Shown in pieces: positions 1 to 7,423 of a DNA stretch of 11,682 nucleotides (within the stretch, counting starts at the first letter, position 1; each line of letters begins with the position of its first letter). The notes beneath the pieces are model-generated. The model had not been told where the DNA came from. It did not search any database and saw nothing but the letters and a program-made list of their open reading frames with translations. The position numbers were made by a program, and so were the translations under genes. Origin of the DNA: Deltaproteobacteria bacterium (GTDB lineage Bacteria > Myxococcota > UBA796 > SXON01); assembly GCA_947483545.1 (NCBI GenBank), contig CANKNP010000153.1, positions 1 to 11,682 of the forward strand. The letters are read 5' to 3'.

Positions 1-153
1 AGGCGACGGGGTGGACGCCACCGAGGGCTCGCAGCCCTTTGGGACGCCGCGGGCGGGGGTCCGGGACCGGCGGGGTTCTGGAACCCCCTCACCCGGCGCT
101 GCGCGCCACCCTCTCCCCGAGGGGAGAGGGGAAAATCTGCCTCCCCGGCGAGG
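1..153. other. Window edge and intergenic region with three hairpins
   Basis: No gene can be assigned. Bases 1-71 are GC-rich and open in several frames, so they could be the tail of a gene that starts outside the window, but no recognisable protein is seen. From 72 onward the stretch is built of inverted repeats: 72-87 (7-bp arms, 2-base loop), 95-107 (5-bp arms, 3-base loop) and 109-130 (10-bp arms, 2-base loop). They lie just past the stop of the leftward SUMF1-like gene, so they may protect or end its transcript. None is followed by a T-run on either strand. Confidence 0.5.
86..135 (+). repeat. REP-like extragenic palindromic repeat, copy 1
   Basis: The unit has a CCCTCACCCG head, a small hairpin (95-99 with 103-107) and a large hairpin (109-118 with 121-130, perfect 10-bp arms), followed by GGGGAAAA. 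It matches the layout of the second copy at 1372-1425, in the same orientation. Stem sequences differ between the copies but pairing is kept. This resembles the multi-copy C-rich/G-rich extragenic palindromes scattered through many bacterial genomes. No transposase or RAYT gene is present here. Confidence 0.7.
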
Positions 154-1124
154 TCAAGGTACAGACCTCGAAAGGCGGAAGCCGATGATGTCGTAGGTGC
201 GCTCCGGGGGGGCGTCGCCGTAGCGGAAGGAGACGGTCGCGACGTTCGCCCCGAAGATCCAGCCGCCACCGCGATAGGCACGGTAGGCACCCTCGGAGCC
301 CTCTCCTGAGCCTGTGACCGGACCGGCCGGGTCCACGTCGCTGCCCCCGTCCGCGTAGCCACCGTGGTTGGAGTCGTACCAGTCGTTTGTCCACTCCCAC
401 ACGTTCCCGGTCATGTCGTAGAGCCCCCAGGCGTTCGGCGCCAACGTCGCGACCTCGTGTGCGTAGGTGTCAACGTCGTAGGCGTTCTCGGCCGTCCACG
501 CCACGTCCGTCGATGTGTTCGACCCCGAATACGTCGTGTCCTCCCCGGCCCGCGCGGCGTACTCCCACTCAGCCTCGGTCGGGAGTCGGAAGCCGGAGCA
601 GGCGTAGGGATCCGTGAGGTATGCCGCCGCGAGATCCGTGCCATCCGCGAGGTAGCACAGCGCCAGTCCCTCCGCGGTCGAGAGCGCGTTGGCGTACTTC
701 GCGACATCGTACCAGGACACCGAGTCCGCGGGGCAGTCGCCCGCTGTCGTCGAGGGTAGTCCGGTGTGCTGGTGTACGCCCAGCCGGCGTTTTTACTGTA
801 CGACTCCCACTGCCCGCGTGTGACCTCTGTCGCCCCGAGCCAGAAGTCGTGTGTCAGCGTGACCTGGTGGTCCTCGTAGGAGTCGGACGGATCGCCGGCG
901 CCACCGCCCATCGTGAACGTGCCGGCCCGGATGCGGACCATCGGGCTGCCCCAAGCCGTCGTGTCGGTGTCCGTGTCGGTGTCGGTATCCGTGTCGGTAT
1001 CCGTGTCGGTGTCTGTGTCCGTGTCGGTGTCCGTGTCCGCGTCTGCAGGGTTCGAGCTGTCGTCGGCAGGCGCTCCAGAGCAGGCGACCAGGGTGAAAGT
1101 GGCGACGAGGGTCAAGGGGATCAT
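154..1124 (-). pseudogene. SUMF1/FGE-like domain lipoprotein, single-base frameshift
   Basis: The start is ATG at 1124, with GGAG (1131-1134) six bases upstream. It opens with a short lipoprotein signal, MIPLTLVATFTLVAC, followed by a low-complexity linker containing 13 Asp-Thr pairs. The domain has the hallmarks of the formylglycine-generating enzyme / sulfatase-modifying factor fold: an MVRIRAGTFTMGG beginning, FRLPTEAEWEYAARAG, GLYDMTGNVWEWTNDWY, RGGGW and a final GFRLSRS. The frame is lost at 753-756, where a CCC run follows a Tyr codon. Adding one C restores Tyr-Pro-Ser-Thr-Thr and gives one protein of about 323 residues ending at the TGA at 154-156. The rest is intact, so this is either a very recent mutation or a homopolymer sequencing error. 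The cysteines of true FGE, which follow the conserved Gly-Gly-Ser, are absent (RGGGWIFGANVATVSFRYG), so FGly formation is unlikely. A surface binding or structural role is more plausible. The downstream piece alone reads as 188 residues from 720. Confidence 0.8.
960..1043 (-). repeat. Tandem hexamer repeat encoding (Asp-Thr)13
   Basis: On the minus strand, alternating GAC/GAT and ACC/ACG/ACA codons give one Asp-Ala followed by 13 Asp-Thr pairs. The unit is six bases, so copy-number change by slippage keeps the frame. It lies between the lipidated cysteine and the SUMF1-like domain and probably forms a flexible acidic spacer that may be O-glycosylated. Synonymous differences between units suggest the array is not newly expanded. 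Confidence 0.9.
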
Positions 1125-1658
1125 CGAGGGCTCCAAAGTGGACGTTGAACGGTATCCCGGGTCGCAACAACCCGGCGATTCGACGCGAGCGTTGCGGCTC
1201 CGAGGGGAGATCGTGGAGAGGGTCCGGGCGCCGCTGGGTGCCAAACGCGCAACCGATCTCGGAGATGCAACCCGCAGAGGTAACTGGCCCAGTTTGCGCC
1301 CGGATCCCCTTCGGTTCGTCGGCGCTCGCGTCGCAGAACTGGCGGGTGGGTCAGTCGAGAACCCCGGGGAGCCCTCATCCGCCGCCGAGTACGGCGGCAC
1401 CTTCTCCCGGAGGGAGAAGGGGAAGACGGGGGCAGCCTGTGTCAATCTGCCCCCCGAGCTCCCCATCCCCATCGGGCTCGCCGCGAGGGTCGGCACCTCA
1501 GTCCGCCCCAGACGGTTTGAAGCGGCGTTTCACGGCGCCGACGGGCCCCAGGCGGTGGGGACGAGCCGCCCCCTCGGCTCCTCCGCGCCGGCCGGCCAGA
1601 CCAACGCCCGAAAACGCTCGTGCAAGCCCGCGGGCCACCGCGATCTCCCCGCGATCTC
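1125..1658. other. Intergenic region, no gene recognised
   Basis: This lies between the start of the SUMF1-like gene and the stop of the ATPase-nuclease gene. Long ORFs cross it on both strands, but they are low-complexity Arg/Pro/Ala readings without a recognisable fold. It holds the leader of the SUMF1-like gene, including a hairpin at 1157-1175 (CCGGGT, 7-base loop, ACCCGG). It also holds REP-like copy 2 (1372-1425) and a further weak hairpin at 1563-1580 (GAGCCG, 6-base loop, CGGCTC). No convincing -35/-10 pair was found for the leftward gene. Confidence 0.5.
1372..1425 (+). repeat. REP-like extragenic palindromic repeat, copy 2
   Basis: It has the same plan as copy 1 at 86-135: head CCCTCATCCG, hairpin 1382-1387 with 1392-1397 (loop AGTA), then hairpin 1400-1408 with 1412-1420 (9-bp arms), then GGGGAAG. 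In the large stem, CT/AG changes relative to copy 1 occur on both arms, so pairing is preserved. That argues for selection on structure or for independent members of a repeat family. It may act on transcripts of the leftward ATPase-nuclease gene, whose stop is about 235 bases away. Confidence 0.7.
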
Positions 1659-3329
1659 TCACCCCCGCACAACCACATCCTGCCCAGCGAACGCGATCCC
1701 CAACTTATGGACCGGCGAGGCCCCGCAGGCCGCCAGTTCGGTCGTGTACTTGTTGTCGTCGATCTGCGCCAGCGCTTGATCCGCGAGCGCCTCCAACTCT
1801 CCCGCGACGATGGGCTTCAGCCGCTCGCCAGGCTTCCGCGGCCTGCGCTTGAACTCGATCACGACGCCGGGCAACCCCGGGCGCTTCGGGAGGATCTGGA
1901 CATCTGCGCGACCGTAGCCTGTGCCCCGGTTGGACCGGACGGCGTGCGTACCCTCCAGAACCACCAGCAGCCCGAGCACAAAGGCATGGTAGAAAGCCTC
2001 GTCCTTCGTGGCGCCCACATCTTCCGGCGATACGTGGCGGAGGAGCATCTGCCCGAGAATCGCCTCGATCCGCGGGGCATCCCCGGCGAGCACCGCATCG
2101 GGCAGGTTTCCCACCCCGCGCGTACGGTCCGCCAACCAACGATTGAACGTGCTCTCCCACAGCCCGCGCACCTCGAGGTTGGGCAGGGTCAGCTCTGCCC
2201 AATGTTCCGTCCGTTCATGCCAAGTTCGGACGACGCTGAAGTACCCAGCATAAAGCAACAATCCCCACACGTTCTTGCCGCTGAGCTCCCGCAGAGGCAC
2301 ACCGTCCTCCACGAGCGTCTCGATGCTGCCGCCCGCGAGCAGCGTCGCGATCTGCTCATGGAGGTCCACGTGATCGAGGAGGAGCTCCCGTGCCAGGGTG
2401 TTCTCTGAAGTGTTGAGCCACCAACCCTGCAGTTCCTCCTTGGGCTTGGCCAGCATGCTCATCACGGAGAAGGGGTTGTAAACCGTCGAGTCTCCAAAAC
2501 GGTAGCCGTTGTACCAGCGCCGGACCTCGTCCGCGAGCGAGGTGCGCCCAAAGTCGGAGAGCAGACCCGCGACTTCGGCCTCGGTGAACCCGTAGCACTC
2601 GGGGCGATCTCTCTGAAAGGGCGAGTAGACCTCCAGGTTGTTCAGGTCTGAAAACATGGATTCCCGCGCCACGCGCAACACGCCGGTCAGGACGGCGCGG
2701 AACAGGACGGGATTATCCTTGAGCGCGGCAGACATGAACCGCCGCATGTATTGGATACATTCGTCGTAGTACCCGTGCTCCCACGAAGAGAGCACGGCCG
2801 CATCGTACTCGTCGATCAGGATGACCACCCGCTCTCCATGGTGCAACGCCAGCGCCTCGGCAAGGTCGCGGAGCGCGTTGCGGGTGTCTCCCCGGCGGTG
2901 AATCACATCCTCAAGCCGTTCGCGGAGCCCGTGTGGGATGTCTGGGCCGCCGATCTCCGCGGCATGACGTTCGACCTCCCGCGCCAGGACGACGTCCAGG
3001 GCGCTCTTGCACTCCGCCCAGGTCGGCGACTTGGTGTCCTTCAGGGAGAGCGCGATCACTGGGTAGCGTTGGAAGTGCTTGCGTGTTTCCGGGTCGCTCC
3101 AAGCCTGGAGATCAGCAAAGAGAGCGGCGCGGTCAGGGCCGATCTCGAAAAAGGCCTGGAGCATGCTCATGCTGATGGTCTTACCGAACCGCCTGGGCCG
3201 GGGGTAAAGGCTCACCTGCGCTGGCGCGTCGAGCACCTCGCAGACCAGGCCAGTCTTGTCCACGTACAGACGCCCCTCCGCTCGGATCGAGGGGAAGTGG
3301 GAGCTGCCGAGCTGGATGGGGAGGGGCAT
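1659..3329 (-). CDS. AAA-ATPase-like protein with C-terminal PD-(D/E)XK nuclease domain
   Basis: The 556-residue protein is full length for the family combining an AAA-ATPase-like domain (Pfam AAA-ATPase_like) with a PDDEXK_9 (formerly DUF1703) C-terminus. Visible signatures: YVDKTGLV at 22-29; the degenerate P-loop RPRRFGKT at 44-51; the Walker B VVILIDEYD at 168-176; TGVLRVARESMFSDLNNLEV at 215-234; and WYNGYRFG at 272-279. In the nuclease part, Asp476 (GRADVQI) and Glu492-x-Lys494 (VIEFK) supply the PD-(D/E)XK triad. They are preceded by FYHAFVLGLL and followed by ALAQIDDNKY. The family is widespread, patchy and often multi-copy; its biological role is not established. The ATG at 3329 lacks a clear Shine-Dalgarno, but the protein aligns to the expected N-terminus. 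It is divergent from the GIY-YIG-like gene, which suggests a shared control region. A defence or mobile-element function is possible but unproven. Confidence 0.9.
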   Translation of the reverse strand: MPLPIQLGSSHFPSIRAEGRLYVDKTGLVCEVLDAPAQVSLYPRPRRFGKTISMSMLQAFFEIGPDRAALFADLQAWSDPETRKHFQRYPVIALSLKDTKSPTWAECKSALDVVLAREVERHAAEIGGPDIPHGLRERLEDVIHRRGDTRNALRDLAEALALHHGERVVILIDEYDAAVLSSWEHGYYDECIQYMRRFMSAALKDNPVLFRAVLTGVLRVARESMFSDLNNLEVYSPFQRDRPECYGFTEAEVAGLLSDFGRTSLADEVRRWYNGYRFGDSTVYNPFSVMSMLAKPKEELQGWWLNTSENTLARELLLDHVDLHEQIATLLAGGSIETLVEDGVPLRELSGKNVWGLLLYAGYFSVVRTWHERTEHWAELTLPNLEVRGLWESTFNRWLADRTRGVGNLPDAVLAGDAPRIEAILGQMLLRHVSPEDVGATKDEAFYHAFVLGLLVVLEGTHAVRSNRGTGYGRADVQILPKRPGLPGVVIEFKRRPRKPGERLKPIVAGELEALADQALAQIDDNKYTTELAACGASPVHKLGIAFAGQDVVVRG

Positions 3330-3407
3330 TCAGAGGGCGGCCTAACCGTTCGACCGGCGACGATGCTGGTGCCAAAGGCGGGACCCGAAAACCGGTTACT
3401 CGGCAGC

Positions 3408-3995
3408 ATGACACTGCGCGATCAACTCTCAGGCGCGCTGAGCGCGATGCTGCCGGACGCCGAACAACATCCCGACTTTGCTCGATTTTCGCGATGGGCT
3501 CCCTTGGGACAGGAGGGCCAGCTCCGCGTCGGCGGCCTGCCAGCTCCCTGGCCCCTGGTCGGCTTCGCCGGGGTCTATCTGGTCGCACAATTCAGCGCGG
3601 CGTCGTCGGATGGGCCGGCGGACCCCTTCGATCCGGCCGTGATCTACGTCGGGCGGACCCGGACCCGAACGCTGGCGCACCGGTTGACGAACCTTCGGGC
3701 GGGGATTCAGACGGGCAAGGGGCATAGCTGCGGCAACAAGCTCCACGTGGAATTGGGCGGAAAGATCGATGGCATCTACATCGCCGGCCTCCCCGTCTGG
3801 GTGTCCCGGCGGCCACGCCCGGCGTCTGCCACGCCGGCCGCCGAGACGGCCGAAGAGCTCGCCGCCGATCAGCGCCAACGTTGCTTCCGAACCGCCGCGA
3901 TCGAGGCCCTGCTCATCGAAGCGATCAGCCGAGCCAGACGGTCGGCCGATCCCGGTGGGCGCTCTCTGCTCAACGATGACGCGCTCCGGGAGTAG
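3408..3995 (+). CDS. GIY-YIG-like nuclease domain protein
   Basis: The protein is about 195 residues from the ATG at 3408. An earlier in-frame ATG at 3363 would add 15 residues; neither has a good ribosome binding site. The reading stays open far upstream, opposite the ATPase gene, but that part is antisense shadow. The recognisable core is GVYLVAQF at 55-62 (GIY), VIYVGRT at 78-84 (YIG plus the conserved Arg side), HRL at 91-93, and AAIEALLIEAI at 163-173. In the last, Glu166 sits where GIY-YIG nucleases carry their metal-binding glutamate. The spacing fits a single GIY-YIG domain with an insertion between the first two strands and a 50-residue N-terminal extension that I do not recognise. 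No DNA-binding domain is obvious. It starts head-to-head with the ATPase-nuclease gene. The family assignment rests on motif spacing and should be confirmed by profile search. Confidence 0.72.
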   Translation: MTLRDQLSGALSAMLPDAEQHPDFARFSRWAPLGQEGQLRVGGLPAPWPLVGFAGVYLVAQFSAASSDGPADPFDPAVIYVGRTRTRTLAHRLTNLRAGIQTGKGHSCGNKLHVELGGKIDGIYIAGLPVWVSRRPRPASATPAAETAEELAADQRQRCFRTAAIEALLIEAISRARRSADPGGRSLLNDDALRE

Positions 3996-4060
3996 CTACC
4001 GCGCCCGCCCCCCACCCCTCGCACTTTCTTGATAGGCCCCCGCCCTCTTCGGCTTCCGTC

Positions 4061-7000
4061 CTGCCTGCATTCCAACGATCCGCCGCCATCCTCGCCCTTG
4101 CCGGCCTCTCCGCATGCATCAAGTCCGCACCCCTGCCGGATGTCGGGGACTGCGCCGCGTACCCCGATGGCGTCTACGAGTACGGCCAGATCGGCATCGG
4201 CGTGTGCCTCGCGGCCCCGGCGGACATCGTCCCGCTCGCGACCGACGGGCAATTTGCCGTCATCAACGCCAATGCTTGGGGCAATTTCACCGGCGGCTCG
4301 GTCACGGTCGTCGATCTGGCGAACGTGGAGACCGCCCTGGGCCGGCAAACCATGACGGAGATCGGCGCGACTGCGGTGGATCTTCCGACATTTTCGGGGG
4401 CTGCGGCGCTCGTGGATACCGCGCTGCTCGCGGTCACGAATCGTCTTTCCGAAGACGCCCGGACCCGCGAGACCGAAGACGACGTCTGGTTCGTGGACCT
4501 GTCCGATCCCGGGGCCCCGGCGCTCGCGGAGGGGGTGACCGCGGAGGGCTCGTCCATCGGCGTCGGGTACGATCCCAACGCGATCGCCTACGATGCCGCC
4601 ACGCAGATCGCCTACGTGCTCGACCGGACGGCCCACCAAGTCACGCTGATCGACACCTCCGTCCGCCCCGTCGAGATCCTCCCGCCCGGCGGCGAGGCCG
4701 ATGTGGACGGATTCGCGTTCGACGACGTGGACGGGTCGGGCTCACGCGCGACCTTCGCCGTGCTGGAGACCGCCGAGGCGACCTCGCTCTCGCCGACCCA
4801 ATGGGCGCTCTCCTGGAGCCCGGGGACCATGCGGGCGTGGACGTCCACCGGCGGTCGCGAGCCCGGCCTGCGAAGGATGACCGGAAACGCCGAGGACCTC
4901 TGGGTCGCCAAGGTCGGCAACCCCGACGTGTACGAGAGCGACTTCGGCGAGATCCAGGACCCCTTTTTCTACCTCGACTTGGAAGCTGCCCCGCACTTTC
5001 TCTACATCGACCAGACCTCGGGCGCGATCCTGCAGTTGGACGGCGACACGGGCACATTGACCTCCTGGACGGGCGGAGAGCCCCTGATCTCCACCCAAGC
5101 CAGCGGCGATGAGCTGGTGATCGGCGGGCCCACGCTGCACCAGCAAAGCGGCCTGTGGACGATGTTCTACGACGCGGGCGATGGTACGACCCAATACATC
5201 GCCCGTGCCACCTCGACAGACGGCGCAACGTACAGTCGCCAGGGGGCGATCCTCGCGGTCGAAGGCGCCTCGTTGACGGATCCCTTCGTGCTCTACGACG
5301 CTTCGTCGGAGCTGTACCGCATGTGGTTCACCGTAGATGATGGCGCGGACGGCGTGAGCGACGGCATCGGCGAGGCCTACAGCGCGGACTTGGAGACCTG
5401 GACCCTGGAATCTACTCGGTTCGGCGCCTCCGTTGCAGCGTCGAGCCCCGCCGTGACTTGGATCGCCGGCACGTTTCACATGCTCTACACCGTGCCCGCG
5501 GGCTTTTCCTACGTGGGCGAGGCCACCAGCGTGGACGGATCCACCTGGACCGCCCAAGGCAAGGCGTTTGATGTGGGCAACTTTGGCAGCGGCAGCTCCC
5601 GCACGACGATCCAAGGCTTGAGCGAAGGCGCGTTCTCGCTCTTGGGTGCCAACGACGAGGTGTTCGACATCGCCGTCACGCCCGGCGATGAGGTCGAAGA
5701 CCCCGTGGATGGCTGGGTCCTGCGCATCGCGGCCGGCCAGCGCGTGGACCCCGAAGACGCGGGGGACGCCTCCGCCGGGGGCGTTCAGCTCGACAGCGTG
5801 ACCGGGGACGACGGGTGGTTCACCCTCTGGGATGCAGACGGCGTCGGCACGATCGGCCGCGGCACCTTCGACGGGGACGATGTACTGTTGGAGGCAGACC
5901 CGGTGCTCCTCGTCCCCGATTTCCTGGAGTCGCTGGAGAGCGCGGTGGTCGTCGATGAAGGCGACCAGCTGAGGATGTACGTCGGTGGCGTGGTGGGCGG
6001 CCTCACGAGCGTGTACACGGCGACAAGCGTGGATGGCGGCGCGTCGTGGGATCTCGCCGCGGAGCCGGTGCTCCTGCCGGAGAGCGATTGGGAGAGCGTC
6101 GGAACGACGCCGGGCTCGGTCACGGTGGCGTCGGACGGGACGCTCCAGCTTTGGTACACGGGCACGGACGGCGGAAACCCTCGGATTGGGATGGCCGAGA
6201 GCACCGATGGCGTGACCTTTACCCGGGTCGCCGGCGCAGAAGACCCCTGGATGTTGGACGCTGGCGGCGCCGGGGATTGGAACGACTCCGGCGTGCGCGA
6301 CCCGATGGTGGAGCTTGGCGACGATGGCGAGGTTCGCGTGTGGTTCGCAGGCTCCGACGGCGCCCAATGGAGCCTCGGCTATGCTGAAGATGCCGATGGC
6401 ATCAGCGGCGCCGGAGGTTTTGAAGGCTCGGTCGACCCGGACGACGAAGGCCGCCCGATCATGCGGCCCGCGGTCGGAAGTTTTGGCGTCAGCGATTTGC
6501 TTCGGCCGATCACGATTCCCACGAGCACCGGCTGGACCCTTTGGTACATCGGCTTGGACGTCGGAATCGGTCGCGTCGGCCGCGGGATCCTGAAGGCCCC
6601 GGACCGCGCCTGGCGGGACGCCGCGCTGCCCACCCGTCCGGATGTCTGGGGCTTTGTGGCGCAACCGCAAGACGACGCAGAGGCCATCGACCTGGACGTG
6701 ACCGTCTCGGGGACCACGCTCGCCCCCGTTCGCGGCTGCAGCGGGATCGCGACAGACGAGGAGCGCGGCTTCTTGTACGTGACCTGCAAGTTGGTGCCCT
6801 ACGTTGTTGTGGTCGATATCCGCGACGACACCGACACCGAAGACGGCGGAACCTTCGTGGATCTGAATTACCTCGACGTGGAGACGGTGCTCGTGATTGA
6901 GACCTCCACCGGGGGCTCGGCCGGGCCGAGGACCGCCGTGGTGGACCAGGAGCACGGCTGGCTCTGGACGCTGAGCAGCACCCCGTCGAGCGTGATCGCG

Positions 7001-7423
7001 CTGGATCTCGCGGTGTTGGAGGACGACGCCGACGTGGAGTTCACCTACAATACCATCGTCTCGATGTTGTCCCTGCCGCGTGGTGATGTCGACGAAGGTG
7101 TCGAGACCAAAGCACCTGTTGGGCCCGGACAGTTGGCGATGCACCCCGATGGGCACCACCTGTTCGTGACCAATTTCAATGACAATTCCGTGAGCTGTTA
7201 CGATTTGGCAGTCGGTGCAGCCGGGACCCTGGTCGGGGAGGCCACGGAGCTGGGCGAAAACCCTTACGCGATCGCCCTCACGCCGGATGGCACGCGTGCA
7301 TTGGTTGGAAACTATTCGGGCGAAGTGAGGGGGACGACCACACACTCCACGCTGGTCGTGCTGGACACCGACCCCGACAGCCCCACCTTCATGGAGCCGC
7401 TGACGTGGCTGGTGAACCTGTGA
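4061..7423 (+). CDS. Giant beta-propeller lipoprotein
   Basis: The protein is about 1120 residues if read from CTG 4061. The reading is open from 3980, but no ATG, GTG or TTG occurs in frame before GTG 4202, which is internal to the conserved part. From CTG 4061 it gives MPAFQRSAAILALAGLSAC, a well-formed lipoprotein signal with lipobox LSAC (Cys19). After the cysteine comes DCAAYPDGVYEYGQIGIG, an opening I associate with large deltaproteobacterial lipoproteins. The N-terminal part has propeller-like strands (GGSVTVVDLANV, AYVLDRTAHQVTLID) and a DDVDGSG-type segment near 4720-4740. The middle (about 5150-6620) has repeated blades of the form hydrophobic-W-Y/F-x-G-x-D-G followed by A-x-S-x-D-G-x-T-W, as in GH43/GH32/GH130-type propellers. 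The C-terminus (about 6730-7400) carries YVTN-like repeats (LFVTNFNDNSVSCYDL). It is likely exported and membrane-anchored. The ligand is unknown and no catalytic residues can be assigned. Its stop overlaps the next gene. Confidence 0.82.
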   Translation: MPAFQRSAAILALAGLSACIKSAPLPDVGDCAAYPDGVYEYGQIGIGVCLAAPADIVPLATDGQFAVINANAWGNFTGGSVTVVDLANVETALGRQTMTEIGATAVDLPTFSGAAALVDTALLAVTNRLSEDARTRETEDDVWFVDLSDPGAPALAEGVTAEGSSIGVGYDPNAIAYDAATQIAYVLDRTAHQVTLIDTSVRPVEILPPGGEADVDGFAFDDVDGSGSRATFAVLETAEATSLSPTQWALSWSPGTMRAWTSTGGREPGLRRMTGNAEDLWVAKVGNPDVYESDFGEIQDPFFYLDLEAAPHFLYIDQTSGAILQLDGDTGTLTSWTGGEPLISTQASGDELVIGGPTLHQQSGLWTMFYDAGDGTTQYIARATSTDGATYSRQGAILAVEGASLTDPFVLYDASSELYRMWFTVDDGADGVSDGIGEAYSADLETWTLESTRFGASVAASSPAVTWIAGTFHMLYTVPAGFSYVGEATSVDGSTWTAQGKAFDVGNFGSGSSRTTIQGLSEGAFSLLGANDEVFDIAVTPGDEVEDPVDGWVLRIAAGQRVDPEDAGDASAGGVQLDSVTGDDGWFTLWDADGVGTIGRGTFDGDDVLLEADPVLLVPDFLESLESAVVVDEGDQLRMYVGGVVGGLTSVYTATSVDGGASWDLAAEPVLLPESDWESVGTTPGSVTVASDGTLQLWYTGTDGGNPRIGMAESTDGVTFTRVAGAEDPWMLDAGGAGDWNDSGVRDPMVELGDDGEVRVWFAGSDGAQWSLGYAEDADGISGAGGFEGSVDPDDEGRPIMRPAVGSFGVSDLLRPITIPTSTGWTLWYIGLDVGIGRVGRGILKAPDRAWRDAALPTRPDVWGFVAQPQDDAEAIDLDVTVSGTTLAPVRGCSGIATDEERGFLYVTCKLVPYVVVVDIRDDTDTEDGGTFVDLNYLDVETVLVIETSTGGSAGPRTAVVDQEHGWLWTLSSTPSSVIALDLAVLEDDADVEFTYNTIVSMLSLPRGDVDEGVETKAPVGPGQLAMHPDGHHLFVTNFNDNSVSCYDLAVGAAGTLVGEATELGENPYAIALTPDGTRALVGNYSGEVRGTTTHSTLVVLDTDPDSPTFMEPLTWLVNL
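7393..7396 (+). promoter_or_regulatory. Shine-Dalgarno for second lipoprotein gene
   Basis: GGAG lies inside the end of the giant lipoprotein gene, eight bases before the GTG at 7405. It favours that start over the GTG at 7420, which overlaps the preceding stop as GTGA. Confidence 0.5.

Noticed and set aside
1639..1662. Short direct repeat CGCGATCTC twice near the ATPase stop
   Set aside because: Too short, and has no partner on the other side of the gene that would make it a target-site duplication or attachment site.
913..1779. Plus-strand ORF with a long Val-Ser run
   Set aside because: The Val-Ser tract is only the complement of the Asp-Thr hexamer array, and the remainder has no protein-like features.
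2751..3362. Upstream extension of the GIY-YIG-like reading frame opposite the ATPase gene
   Set aside because: It is antisense to the conserved P-loop and Walker B region, shows no domain, and would put the start deep inside another gene.
4029..4060. TTGATA as a -35 box before the giant lipoprotein gene
   Set aside because: No -10-like hexamer lies at suitable spacing, and the motif would be too close to the start.
4742..7345. Very long minus-strand ORF (867 codons) antisense to the giant lipoprotein gene
   Set aside because: It is a stop-poor mirror frame typical of GC-rich DNA. The translation is rich in Arg, His, Gly and Ala with no domain, whereas the plus strand has clear repeats and a lipoprotein signal.
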